This document shows, piece by piece, positions 1 to 12,629 of a stretch of DNA of 64,000 bases. The notes under the pieces were generated by a model. It ran no database searches. It was given only the letters and a program-made list of their open reading frames with translations, and had not been told where the DNA came from. Numbering within the stretch: the stretch's first letter is position 1; each line of letters starts with the position of its first letter. The position numbers were made by a program, and so were the translations under genes. Source of the stretch: Apis mellifera (taxonomy: Eukaryota > Arthropoda > Insecta > Hymenoptera > Apidae); NCBI RefSeq assembly GCF_003254395.2, contig NC_037638.1:25373352-25437351 (forward strand), in the 5' to 3' direction.

Positions 1-569
1 GACGAAACTTTGAAAACTTTCGAAGGAAAAGAATCATAAATGTCGAAGATTGTTCGACCAGGTTTCTTTTTTTCTCTCTCTCGAAATAGAGAAACGTAGA
101 TTTTTGGATAGCAATGGAAAAAGAAGAGTCGTAGGCGTTGAGACGTTGCTCGGTGTTTTCGTGCGTCACTCGAGGTCCTTCCTACTCGAGGCAACCACCA
201 CGAATACATCATCGAGAGACGAGAGAGGCCAAGCCGTGGCGTCGTCTTGTCTTCCTATACTGGCGAGATGCGCGTGCGTGGGATATTCAGCCCGAGGAAC
301 GGACGAAGCGGGACGGCGGGACCACCGTTCGAGGAACGAGGAACGAGAGAGAGAGAGAGAGAGGGGCATGAACGGGAGAGTGGAAGACCCAGATGGTGAG
401 ATAAGGACGCCCCTGAATCCAATTCTGCCACCGAATCTCAGATGAGAATCGTCGCGAGCCGTACGAGGCAAGATTACCTCGATTCGATCGTTCGGATAAG
501 GTACACCTGTTGCCCGGTTGAACCGATCGGCTTTAGATCATTGATGATTTTCCTTCCCTTCCACCGACC
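1..569. other. Non-coding, mixed composition
   Basis: There are overlapping open frames on both strands, but no conserved domain and no convincing splice borders. A short GA run lies near 346-363. I see no supportable gene. Confidence 0.4.
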
Positions 570-637
570 TTCCTCTTCTTCCTCTTCCTCCTCCTCCTCC
601 TCCTCTTCTTCTTCTTCTTCTTCTTCTTCTTCTTCTC
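570..637 (+). repeat. TCC/TTC microsatellite
   Basis: A pyrimidine trinucleotide run that reads as poly-Ser on plus and poly-Glu on minus. The frames across it are artefacts of the repeat. Confidence 0.9.
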
Positions 638-2399
638 CGCTCGCTCTGTGGGAATGTGGTAGCCTTGCCCGATTAAATCTCATCTCGGGATAACGCACGA
701 AAAACAACCCGGCCACGAACGTCTCGGGCTAATATTCTCGGTGAACACGTGTTTTCTCTCGGTGTGTATCCGACCGGGAGAAAAAGTGGCAAGATCCATC
801 GATGATCTTTATATCGGGCTTCGACTCTTAAGGAGTTGTTGCCGCGCGAGATGAACAGGTTTTTCGAGAGCCGTTTCGTACCTTCTTTAAAAATCGTTCT
901 TTAATCGCTCTTTAACGATCCCTCCCCTCCCCCCCTTGCCCGGGGGGGAAATCGCCAACGAATTTTCTCTCCAACTATTAAACGTAATTCGCGCGCAACA
1001 ATCGTTCGTCATCATCGTCCAATTTCTCATCGAGATTTCTCGATCAGGTCGAAATCACGATTCTCGCTTTATCCTACGAGTACTACGCGATCCATTTTGC
1101 TCCTACACCGTACACACACACACGTACGTAACGAATGGATCGAAAACCGATCGCGTTCGATATTCTGAAGAATGAGAAACGATCGAGATAGGGCGGCTCG
1201 CATTAACGAGCCAGCAAATTGGATCACGATCGTTGAATAATTGGATGATAGTAGAATGCTCTGCGTCACGTCCCACCTAATTTCCTCGCACAAGTCGCCA
1301 TCGAATTATTGAATTATCCTTTTTTTTCCACGCGCACGAATTGGAACGATATTTCGAGCAATCAGGAAATCCGATCTGGGCTTCGTCGAAACGCCTGTTC
1401 GACTTTTATCGATCAACGTCCCTTATCTCTTTACAGGATTGGAAAGAAGAAAAGGGAGGAAATTAAATTTTCTCCCTTATCGAAAACAAGCGACGACTTG
1501 CCTCTTCCTGAAATTCCAACCATCTTCCAACCTCCTTCTAAATACCATCGAATTATTTAATTTCCCATGGTTAAACTAGTTTGACATACCGGCAGAACTA
1601 GTATCTTCTTCCTCTCGACTCGATCCTTAATGCCGAGATATTACGCATACAAAAAAGGTACAAGCGAGTCCAACTTGACGCCTAAATCTACTTCGCGTAT
1701 TGTACGATGTTGAAAAGAGCAAACACGAGCGTTAAATACTTCACATCTGAACATCTTTTCTCGAGCACTATTTAAAAACCGCAATTCATCCCGTCCCCGT
1801 GATTCCAAGATCGTTCTCTTCCCTACGAAGGGAAGCTCGAACGAAAGAGAGAAAGAGAGAAAAAAGGAAAAGAGAGAAGAAGGAAGAGAGAATAAAAGTC
1901 AAACGAAGGCAGCAACTACTAACGAGCCAACCAGAACGAACCAAGTCCAAACCCAGTCGTTTCGTTCCATGTCTCAGTTCGATATCTGCCCGATCGAATT
2001 TAAAAAATTGTTCCAAATTTTTATTTTTATCTGCCAAAAAACAAAAGAAAAAAAAAAGAATCGCACAGCAATCGACTCTAAACAACAACGTCGACTCGCT
2101 CGGCTCGATTACGCACGAAAACAAACTCCAAGTCGAGTTACCTATATACGGATATCGAAGCGACTCGACTCGATCGAACGAGGACTGAGAAACGAGCGTT
2201 TGATGGATACCTGGCGTTGTTCGGCGAGGCACGGCGCGTGTCTAGCTTGTAATCCTTGTATCCTCGCCGCGGTACACGCTGCTCACGGTAACACCTGAGA
2301 AGCGTGGCATTATAACGACATCGTGGATACGAAACGAGGCATTGGGACCGCGTACGCGTACATACATACGTACGCGGCGTGAAACGCCCCGGTGTGAGT
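638..2399. other. Non-coding, no gene recognised
   Basis: Composition is mixed and rich in TCGA words. Open frames are short and shadow each other. An A/G-rich strand block lies at about 1840-1905. No promoter, RNA gene or exon is supportable. Confidence 0.4.
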
Positions 2400-3420
2400 G
2401 CGTACGGTTTGTTGTTTGCCGCGCCTAGATCATTTTGTTGCTCGCCTCTCTCACCCCCTCCCCGGTTTCTCTCGCTCCCCGCATCGATCCTCCCCTCTCG
2501 CACCTGTATGTTTTCTCTCTTTCTCGCTTCTCTCCACTTCTCCGCTCCTCTCGTTCGCGAGCACAACCGGTTTACCTTTGATCATTCAATATAAAACACA
2601 AGATCGGAGGCGCGTTCACGCGCACACAGGTGAAGCGCACGTGTGTATATATGTGTGTATATATTCCTCTCGATAATTCTCTCTCTCTCTCTCTACTCGC
2701 TTCGTCGTCTTCTCTTCTCTCCTCCTTGCTTTACCGCCGATCCCTCCCCGTCTTTTCGCCCATTCTATCCCTCTCGCGCGACACTCGCCCATCTCCTCCG
2801 CCCCTGCAATCCTCTTCTTCCCTTTCGCGCCTCCTCCTCTGCTTCTCCCCTCGCGCCGCGTCCTTGTTCCGCTCGCTCGAGCGGTCTCCTCCTCGGTTTG
2901 TTTGCACTCGGTTCGCTCGCGGATGCGCGCGCGGAGAATCCTCGGCGTCCGCCCCCTGCCGGAGGAAGTTTCCTCCTCGGTTGCAGAAAACCAGATGCTT
3001 TCGAAAGTACAGGCCGCGGCTATCTCTCTGTGCAGCCTCTGCAAAGACCGGCTACACACCTCCGCGTGATACGCCCACGCGCGCGCTCGTCTAACTGCGT
3101 GCTCGTTGCTCTCTCGCGAGCGAGACTTGCGACACCTCGCTATCACCGCCAACGGGTACGAGCCTTTGTCGCGGATGCCTTCGCGGATTTCCTCCCCTCC
3201 ATCCATCCTTCCCACCGTTTTTCTCTGTCTCGATACGTCGCATCGAGGGGGAAGATCTCTTCTTCCCTTCGTCTCTTCTATCTTCGATCGTTATCGATCT
3301 CGTGGCCAGAAAACTACTCCTTTGCTACCATTAGCGTCCTCCTAATAGCGGCTCCAATCAGCATCGCAATAAGCGAAAGACACGGTATTAAATACGCGAC
3401 GATCGTCGAACGCGAATTTC
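2400..3420 (+). promoter_or_regulatory. CpG-rich, pyrimidine-rich block; possible promoter or 5' UTR region
   Basis: Long C/T-rich runs are followed by a strongly CpG-containing core at about 2850-3190. The block lies about 7 kb upstream of the gbb exons on the same strand and could be one of its promoters. No TATA box or initiator stands out, and the long plus-strand frame here is low-complexity without a recognisable signal peptide or BMP prodomain. Function is inferred from composition only. Confidence 0.25.
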
Positions 3421-3734
3421 TCTAAAAGTCGTGCTGTCGGCCACCGTGCCCGCCCTCCCCCCTCAATATCTAAATTGTCCAATAAACTCGTGGACACTTC
3501 TCTCGAACGGCGCATAAAATCTGCTCTCTCGGTGCAGGAGGGAGGGGAGGGTAAAAGATAACCGGAAGAAGAGAGAAACCGAGCCATGGTATTCTTGAAT
3601 CTTCGCCAACCGCAGGCCTCGACTTATCCATTCCCAGACAAATACTACCGGATCCCTCCGTCCATTTATTTACCTACGAGCACCTGTTTTCAAACACACG
3701 TGCCAACCATTCGATGAAACGAAACCAAATATTA

Positions 3735-3773
3735 TCGTCGTCGTCGTCGTTGTTGTTGTTATTATTATTATTA
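3735..3773 (+). repeat. Compound TCG/TTG/TTA trinucleotide run
   Basis: A graded microsatellite passing from TCG through TTG to TTA units, giving a false Ser/Leu-rich frame. Confidence 0.85.
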
Positions 3774-5079
3774 CGATTGTTATCAAGATTATTTAAAGAA
3801 TCTTTCGAATTCAATTCAAACGTGGATTGGATCCATTATTTCGTTCGATCGAATATTTATGCGACGAATTTTATCGAAGAAAAAAAAAGAATAACCGAAG
3901 TAAACGACGTATGTAAACGAATGCACTGGCTTCCGTTTACCGTGTCAATAATACACGTTTTCAGAGCACGTGAATCGTCCTCGAAAAGTATTAATAATTC
4001 TTTTTTTTCAAAATGAGTCGCGAGATTGTTACCGGTTCCTACGCGTCCTTGACTTTTCGAAGTATTGCGAAAGCGTGGCCGGCTCATCTAGGACCCTTTC
4101 GTAGGAAATCGTTTTATCCTTGAACCTCCACCACGGGACACGCCAACGAATTATTACCCTTTTATTACTCTCGCCTAACATATATATATATATACATGTG
4201 AATATATATATACTTGCACACGTACAAAAAGGATCCAGGATAGAAGGATAACTAGATCGAAAGGAAAGAAGCGCGGGATGGAAAACGCATCTTTGGAATT
4301 CGAGCTGACGTTAAATTTTCGTAGTTTCTTCTTATTAACTCTGTTCCGACAAATTGTCACGATTTTTATACACTTTGGAAAGATAGTTTCCAAGTAACTC
4401 GCGTGGACTCGAGTAAAAATCGAGATTGTTTCCAATAAGAAAAAATTGTTCCAAGAAGCAAGAGAAATTTTTGCGACGCGGATAATGCGCGCTTTCAATC
4501 GCGCGAATCGCACGAATCGAAATTCGGTTCTGGGAAATCGGCGTATCGCGTTTTTTTTTTCCTCACTTATCCAGATCGCGCAACAATAAATAAACGCGAA
4601 ATCTCGCTAACGATGTTCGCACCTCCGCGAAACGTTGGATGGATCTTATTTATATCTTTGTTCTCGGACAATCGATCGGGGATCGATGGTTTATTTACCG
4701 AACGAGCGAGGTGTTATTCTCGCGAGATTCCTTCGCGTATAATAAGATACGCGCGATTTTGATACGCGCTTTTCTTGGCAACGCGGAATATTTCTTTCCC
4801 GCGCGCGTGTCCGTGACATTATGATAAGCAGATGGAAACCATTTCTTGGAATTGTTTTTATCTTTGCTCGCGCGATTACGGCAGATTAAATTTTGACAAA
4901 TTTTTTCACGAACAAATATAACGACTTTTTAACACGCTCTTCGATCGTCCCCCTCTCTCTCTCTCTCTCGAAAAAATTTCAGAGAAATTTCACGAAAATT
5001 GATCGAAATGTATCGATATTTTCGAAACTTTCGTCGGAAGGAAAAGGGAAAGGGGGGGAATAATTGGATCGAATCGGCC
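3774..5079. other. Non-coding, no gene recognised
   Basis: AT/CG mixed DNA with a TA run near 4180-4215 and a CT run near 4951-4969. No splice-bounded open frame with protein-like features was found. Confidence 0.4.
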
Positions 5080-5350
5080 ACGTGCACGGTGTCCGCATCG
5101 GTCGGTCGGCGGACAAACTGGTCGATTCTGTAACGGCGCGCAAAGTGCAGCGGCAGCAGGTGTCCGCTGCAATCACGGCAAATGCGCATTCCTGCGAGCC
5201 AATTTACTAGCTTTCTCGAACTCGCCACTCGGTCGTGCTCGTAACAGGGATCATTTGCATACTGCGGCAATGCTGCCCCGCGGAGACGAGCCGGCGGCGG
5301 CGGCGGCGGCGGCCACAATGAGACCGTTTGGATCGCTCTCACGTACCACC
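5080..5350. promoter_or_regulatory. GC-rich island, possible conserved regulatory element or 5' exon
   Basis: A complex, GC-rich 270-bp island in a GC-poorer setting. It contains a CACGTG E-box (5079-5084 area), GCAGCGGCAGCAG, and a CGG run at 5291-5313. Both strands are open over part of it, but no family is recognisable. A non-coding element or a first exon would fit; the call is compositional. Confidence 0.25.
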
Positions 5351-6872
<1,522 letters not shown>

Positions 6873-7019
6873 AAAAAAAAAGAAAAAAACGCATAGATGT
6901 TTATCCGTCTGAAGAATTGCCGCCTGACCAGTTTATTAATCATTGTTGTTTTATTATCGTTCTCGCATTGTCTCGCATCACAGATGCTTATTCCCACACG
7001 TAAACCCCTCGTAAACCAG

Positions 7020-8232
7020 AAGAATATAATTCCTCGTAATAAATACAACAATAATTCGATAATAAATATTTCAACAATGTACACCTCTTGTAAAATAAAA
7101 TTTCTTTAAATGTCGTACCGTTCAAAAAATCCTTTTTAATTAAAAAAAAAACAAAAGAGTATAATTCCTCGTAATAAATACTTCAACAATGTACACCTCT
7201 TGCAAAATAAAATTTCTTTAATTCTCGTGTCATATCGTTCAAAAAATCCTCTTTAATTAAAAAAAAAAAAAAGAATATAATTCCTCGTAATAAATACAAC
7301 AATAATTCGATAATAAATACTTCAACATCTCTTGCAAAATAAAATTTCTTTAATTGTCGTATCGTTCAAAAAATTCCCTTTGATTAAAAAAAAAAATAAT
7401 TCCTCGTAATAAATACAATAATAATTCGATAATAAATACAATATAATATACACCTCTTGTAAAATAAAATTTCTCATATCAAAAAAAATCATATCAAAAA
7501 ATCCTTTGATTAAAAAAAAAAAGAGTATAATTCTTCGTAATAAATACAACAATAATTTGATAATAAATATTTCAACAATGTATACTTCTTGTAAAATAAA
7601 ATTTTTTGTATCATGCCGTTCAAAAAAATCTCCTTTGATTAAAAAAAAAAAAAAAAAACAAAAGAGTATAATTCCTCGTAATAAATACAATAATTCGATA
7701 ATAAATACTCCAACATCTCTTGCAAAATAAAATTTCTTTAATTGTCATATCGTTAAAAAAAATCCCCTTTAATTAAAAAAAAAAAAGAGTATAATTCCTC
7801 GTAATGAATACAACAATAATTCGATAATAAAGACTCCAACAATATACATCTCTGCAAAATAAAATTTTTCGTGTTGTACCATTCAAAAAATCCTCTTTGA
7901 TTAAAAAAAAAAAAATATAATTCTTCGTAATATATAAATACAACAATAATTCGATAATAAATATTTCAACAATGTACACCTCTTGTAAAATAAAATTTTT
8001 TTAATTGTCGTACCGTTCAAAAAATCCCCTTTAATTAAAAAAAAAAAAAAAAAAGAGTATAATTCCTCCTGTAATAAATATAACAATAATTCGATAATAA
8101 ATACTCCAAAAATGTACACCTCTTGTAAAAAAAAAAAATATAATTCTTCGTAATAAATACAACAATAATTCGATAATAAATACTCCAACAATATACGCTT
8201 CTTTCGAAATAAAATTTCTTTAATTGTCGTGT
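7020..8232 (+). repeat. Minisatellite, ten copies of about 125 bp
   Basis: The marker ATTCCTCGTAAT (or ATTCTTCG) recurs at 7029, 7164, 7280, 7399, 7530, 7671, 7794, 7920, 8062 and 8143. Each unit has a TTCGATAATAAATA block, a CAACAATGTACACCTCTT block, an AAAATAAAATTT block and a closing A run of variable length, which explains periods of 81-142 bp. Minus-strand frames across it are repeat artefacts. Confidence 0.95.
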
Positions 8233-9279
8233 CGTATTGTTCGAAAATTCTTGCTCTCGTTAAAAAGAAAAATCTGGAGATTTTTGTTTTTCCCATCGAA
8301 AAAATATGTCCTGCCCGACAAGAGGAGATTAACGGCCCTAAATTAAATACCGATACAATAACGGTGCGGTGTTATTCGCCGTTCAAGGTGCAAATTTCCC
8401 GGTTTGAAAATACGATCCCATACTTTCACGTTGGCCTCCCCGTTCCAATGCCTGGATATCGCCTATCGCGCTCCATGGAAATAATATTCTTGACATTAAT
8501 ATGACCAATACGCGGCTGAGCCACGGTATTGCGACAGTTCATGCTAATGCATGTAAAACGCCTCTATTTTTGTCATACACCGCGCCACTGTTAAAGGGAG
8601 AAGTGTAATTATTACCGCATGAATAATTAAAGCGGTTCCCGATAATTATGATAAACAAGTGTCATAACTTCTTCCAAGTTCCGATTACGTTACGAAATGA
8701 AACGCGCGTCCACCAACGATCGAGATTATCCACGGATATATAAATATATATATAACAACCACGCGCCTTTTAACGCGTCCCTTTTTCTACGTTCACCCGA
8801 ACGTTAAAATTTCTCAGAGAGAGAAGAGACCCGATCTCGTCTCTCCTCTTTTTTCTGGTTCGGATTCACGATTTAATCGAAAAGGATGGATCGATCGACG
8901 TGCAGGGAGAATCGATTAAACGCGCGAAACGTTGGAACGGCGACTTAATTGCAGGGCCAACGGTGTTGGGAAACCGACTGAGCTGTCGCCTATATATCGG
9001 CCAAGTGAACGGCTGCTCTCCCCTCGATTCGAGAAAAAGAGTAAGAGAGTGAGAGAGAGAGAGAAAGAGAGAACGAACCAACACAGCTCGAGATTCTTAA
9101 ATAGTTAATATTCCTGAAGGTTGCCTATTAATAATACCAAGTGGCAGCCCATGCTGAGTAAACACGTAATCGTTCCCCCCTCGTACAACACGCTCCACTT
9201 GTGGAATCGAATCGGGGGTAATTGGGTATCGCCCGATTCAAACATTCTGAAACGCGAATGCTTCCATTCCATTCCATTG
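8233..9279. other. Non-coding; complex single-copy stretch followed by low complexity
   Basis: Positions 8290-8720 are complex and non-repetitive, with words such as CATGCTAATGCATG, and look like a possible conserved non-coding element in the gbb intron. A GA run lies near 9051-9071. No exon is supported. Confidence 0.35.
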
Positions 9280-10085
9280 GATGTTGATCGAGACGAATCT
9301 CCGCCTCGATCAGATTTCTTTCTACAAATGTATCTAAAGATATGAAACGAAATAGGTTTGAAAATGAATTTGAAAGAATTCGATTCGAGAATTGGAATCC
9401 TGGAATCGATCGATTGACTCAAATTAATTCGAGTTATCGATCGAGAAGAATCTCTACCGATTATCAGATCAGATTTCTTTCTACTAATGTATTTACAGAA
9501 TATGAAAATAGATTTGAAAATGAATGTAAAAGAATTCGATCGTCGAGAATTGGAATCCAGGAATCGGCCGATCGTCTCGACTCAAGTTAATTCGAGGCAG
9601 AGACAAATCTCGATCAAATTTCTTTCTACAAATATATCTAGAGAATAGGTTTGAAAATGAATTTGGAAAATTCGATTGAGAATTGAAAGTGAGATGACCG
9701 GTGATAAACAATTCCGTTTATCGAGGAATCGGCCGATCGTCTCGATCGACTTACGTTAATTTGAATTATTGATCGAGACGAATCTTTGCCTCGATCAGAT
9801 TTCTTTTAAATGTATCTAGAGATACGAGAATAGGTTTGAAAATGAATTTGGAAAAATTCGATCGTCGAGAATTAGAATCCTGAAATCGGCCGATCGTCTC
9901 GATCGACTCAAGTTAATCTGAGTTATCGATCGAGAAGAATCTCTGTCTTGATCAGATTTCTTTCTACAAATATATCTAGAAATACGAAAATAGATTTGAA
10001 AATGAATTTGAAAGAATTCGATCATCGAAAATTGGAATCCAGGAATCGGCCGATTTCGATCGACTTAATTCGAGTTAATTCGGTG
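9280..10085 (+). repeat. Minisatellite, five to six copies of about 145-180 bp, just upstream of gbb exon
   Basis: The marker AGATTTCTTT recurs at about 9312, 9471, 9616, 9797 and 9953. Units share a GATCGAGACGAATCT block, a GTTTGAAAATGAATTTG block, GAATTGGAATCC and CGGCCGATCGTCTCGA. The array ends about 110 bp before the gbb exon acceptor, so it is intronic. Confidence 0.93.
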
Positions 10086-10196
10086 GTAATCGGATAATGC
10101 GAATCAATTTTCGATTGAAGAGACGGATTAACTGTTCTCTCGAGAAATAAGATTCGATTTCGACTCGAGATCCAATTCATCGTTGTTGAATTTCAG

Positions 10197-10385
10197 TGCA
10201 CGAGATGAGACCGGAAGACATCGGGATCCTCGCGTTCAGAGGCGATCCCGACAAGCAACCATTCATGGTTGGTTACTTCAAGAGTTCCGGCATCAGAGAG
10301 TCGAAGGTACGACAGAAACGGGATGCCAGGAGAAGAAAGAAGAGCGAGTCATCGAGCCTGGATTATAGGAATAATCCGTACACCG
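10197..10385 (+). CDS. gbb: gbb internal exon: end of prodomain and cleavage site
   Basis: A TTTCAG acceptor ends at 10196. The exon opens with two bases of a split codon and then reads CAC GAG ATG. It ends ACC G before GGTAAG, so the donor is phase 1. It carries the conserved PFMVGYFK block and RQKR, with basic residues just after. The in-frame ATG at 10205 is internal and is unlikely to be a start. Confidence 0.92.
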
Positions 10386-11177
10386 GTAAGCGTAATCGTG
10401 AATTTTATTAACTTCGCGGATCGAAACGAAGCAGATTTTTCCTTCTTGATTCTCTCAACCGATGATATCGCGAAGAGAAAGGAAAGAATATATATGTAGA
10501 ATACGCGTGCGTTACGAGTAAGATTAATTTTATCCGATTTTTCTTTCGATCATTCTAAATTGAACGATTAAGATAACTGATTAGACGCGTTTCACTCGCA
10601 AGAACTCGAAAAGATACAAACGAAAGGTTAACGCGAATCGTTGCTCGAATCGAATGGTTTGCTTGTTTTTAAAAAAAGAGAAAAACTAAACGATTAAAAG
10701 AGAGCATCATGTTGCAATTGTTGTCCAGATCCCGGTACGCAGTACAACTCGAGGACCTGCAAAATCCAAACGTTGTACGTGAGCTTCAGGGATCTGAAGT
10801 GGCAGGTAAGGGCGGCTTCACTTTTACAGCATCACTATCGGGCTCGAGACGCGGCTCCAGCCTCTCTGGAGTGTGCTCGCTTAGTCCGGCGACCGATGAA
10901 TTATTTATTTTTCCAGGACTGGATCATAGCACCGGACGGATACGACGCATATTATTGCAGCGGCGAGTGCAATTTCCCTTTGAACGCCCATATGAACGCG
11001 ACCAATCACGCGATCGTCCAAACCCTGGTGCACCTGGTCAGCCCTGGTAAGGTACCAAAGCCTTGCTGCGCCCCTACCAAGCTCTCGCCGATCTCAGTGC
11101 TGTATTTCCTCGACGAAAGCAACGTTATACTGAAGAAGTACAAAAACATGGTCGTGAAGAGCTGCGGTTGCCATTGA
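10197..11177 (+). CDS. gbb: BMP ligand, gbb/60A (BMP5-8) class; 3' part of gene, three exons
   Basis: This is a secreted TGF-beta superfamily ligand of the BMP5/6/7/8 class, the insect gbb/60A group, which signals through type I/II serine-kinase receptors and Smads. Coding exons are 10197-10385, 10729-10805 and 10917-11177, joined by GT-AG introns of 343 and 111 bp, giving 174 residues and a TGA stop. In order I see the end of the prodomain (PFMVGYFK, as in BMP7-type proteins), a proconvertase site RQKR, a basic linker (RRRKK), then the cystine knot. The knot has all seven cysteines (TCK, YYCSGEC, PKPCCAP, SCGCH), the DWIIAP motif, the NAT glycosylation sequon and the family C-terminus CGCH. 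The predicted mature ligand is about 133 residues, normal for the family. The first exon starts inside a split codon, so this is not the protein start: signal peptide and most of the prodomain must lie upstream, and I found none in the preceding 10 kb. BMP class is near certain; gbb orthology rests on recalled similarity to Drosophila gbb. Confidence 0.95.
10729..10805 (+). CDS. gbb: gbb internal exon: first knot cysteine
   Basis: The acceptor is TTGTCCAG, ending at 10728. The split codon completes as GAT. The exon encodes the first knot cysteine (TCKIQTLYVSFRDLKWQ) and ends in CAG before GTAAGG, phase 0. It is only 77 bp, so long-ORF searches miss it because the surrounding frame differs. 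Confidence 0.92.
10917..11177 (+). CDS. gbb: gbb terminal coding exon: cystine-knot domain
   Basis: The acceptor TTCCAG ends at 10916. The 261-bp exon starts with GAC TGG (DWIIAP) and runs to a TGA at 11175-11177. It holds six of the seven knot cysteines, the NAT sequon after AHM, and the terminal CGCH. No frame disruption is seen. Confidence 0.95.
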   Translation, partial: DWIIAPDGYDAYYCSGECNFPLNAHMNATNHAIVQTLVHLVSPGKVPKPCCAPTKLSPISVLYFLDESNVILKKYKNMVVKSCGCH

Positions 11178-11402
11178 TCGGCCGGGATTACCTCGGGCAC
11201 GCGTGCACGAGTTGTTTCCAGTTGAACGTATGCGTATCGCGACGCCGCGCATCGAATCTCGACCGACTGAATCCTGATCCGCAACCCGCTGTTTCCCGAT
11301 CCAGCAAAATCGTCAAATCGCTTTCGATTCGTCTTTCCTTTTTTCCTTTCTTTCTTTCTTTTCGATCGAGTTATCGGGGAGTTATATCGCATCGTTGTGA
11401 AA

Positions 11403-11606
11403 AATTTAAGAAAGATCGTGGAACGATTGGATCGGTTGATGAAGAAGGGAGAGAAATTGAAACGAAACCGAATTTAAGAAAGATCGTGGAACGATTGGAT
11501 CGGTTGATGAAGAAGCGAGAGAAATTGAAACGAAACCGAATTTAAGAAAGATCGTGGAACGATTGGATCGGTTGATGAAGAAGGGAGAGAAATTGAAACG
11601 AAACCG
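11403..11606 (+). repeat. 68-bp tandem repeat, three near-identical copies
   Basis: Copies start at 11403, 11471 and 11539. They are identical apart from about one base (AAGGGAG versus AAGCGAG). They lie about 225 bp after the gbb stop, so inside the presumed 3' UTR. The near identity suggests a recent duplication and possible length polymorphism. Confidence 0.95.
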
Positions 11607-11820
11607 CTGGATCGCTGATTCGGCTCGATTTTCGGTTCGGATCGAAAGAGGGAATATCTCTTTGAGCGTCGGTTCTTTGTCGCCCACGCGAAAACGACGA
11701 ATGCCGATCGATGGCCGGTTAACGAGCGCCGCAAGAAAATCATCGGTCGTCTGGTGCCAAATTCTCGACTAGTAGATAGTGTAATTTCTCGAAACGAGTG
11801 CTTCCGTACTAACGATCGTT

Positions 11821-11963
11821 AATAATAATAATAATAATGATAATAATGATAATAATGATAATAATAATAATAATAACAATAATAACAATGATGATAATGA
11901 TAATAATAATAATTATAATAATTATAATAATAATAATAATAATTATAATAATAATAATAATAA
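11821..11963 (+). repeat. AAT/ATA trinucleotide microsatellite, imperfect
   Basis: About 140 bp of AAT units with GAT, AAC and AATT interruptions. It gives false poly-isoleucine and poly-asparagine reading frames on both strands. Confidence 0.95.
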
Positions 11964-12506
11964 TCTCGTCGCTGGCAAAGGTGAATGTTCGAATACGTTT
12001 TTTGGGAAACGATCGATCGACGAATACGTGCAATTCCAGATCTTTATCCGGTTTTAGTGGATATCGTTGTAATATACATACGTAACAATAGGGGAGGGGG
12101 GTCACAATTTTTATTCGATTTACTTCGAATCCTTTCTTCCTTTCTTCTTCTTCTTCTTCTTCTTACTTTTTCTTTTTTTTTTAATCTTAACTTAAATATC
12201 TCATCCAAACGTTCGGTCGGATTAATATAATCGCGTAATACGATTATTATTAATTTAACGACTTTAACGAACGAATTCTGAGAAGAAAAAAAGAAAAGAA
12301 AAAAAAAAGAGAGAGAGAGAGAGAGAAGTTTCCACTTGGTCTGTCGTATCATCAATCTTAGGCGAAGAAACAAACGAAAACAAAACACAACGCATCTTGT
12401 ATCCGCGTTTTCGAAAGTATTTATGCATAAAGTAAACCTGCATAAAGAGCAAAGAAAAGATACTTCACTTTTTCTTGTAATTAGACTTATTTATGTTTGT
12501 GTAAGT

Positions 12507-12512
12507 AATAAA
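12507..12512 (+). terminator. Candidate poly(A) signal for gbb
   Basis: This is the first canonical AATAAA after the stop codon, followed by a T/G-containing stretch. It is plausible, but AATAAA is common by chance in DNA this AT-rich. Confidence 0.35.
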
Positions 12513-12593
12513 AGCATCCGTGTTTAATAGTCGTACGTATACAGGCTGTTTCGTAAGATGAAACGAATGAAAACCAAGTGAGAGAGATTCTTC

Positions 12594-12595
<2 letters not shown>

Positions 12596-12627
<32 letters not shown>
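12596..12627 (+). repeat. A homopolymer, about 32 bp
   Basis: A pure A run is followed by GAAAGAAAGAA. A T run sits nearby at about 12745-12766. No target-site duplication or retrocopy body was seen next to it. Confidence 0.9.

Positions 12628-12629
<2 letters not shown>

Noticed and set aside
442..716. Poly-Ser and poly-Glu frames
   Set aside because: They read through the TCC/TTC microsatellite.
2616..3425. Plus frame of 260 codons and minus frame of 199 codons
   Set aside because: Compositional openness of CT/CpG-rich DNA. The sequences are Ser/Arg/Leu low-complexity without domains, and the plus frame has no BMP prodomain features that would link it to gbb.
7322..8296. Repetitive minus-strand membrane-like frames
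   Set aside because: Artefacts of the ten-copy minisatellite; each repeat encodes the same stretch.
9105..9422. Plus and minus frames near 9.1-9.4 kb as a gbb prodomain exon
   Set aside because: No prodomain motifs in any frame, and the right half belongs to the minisatellite.
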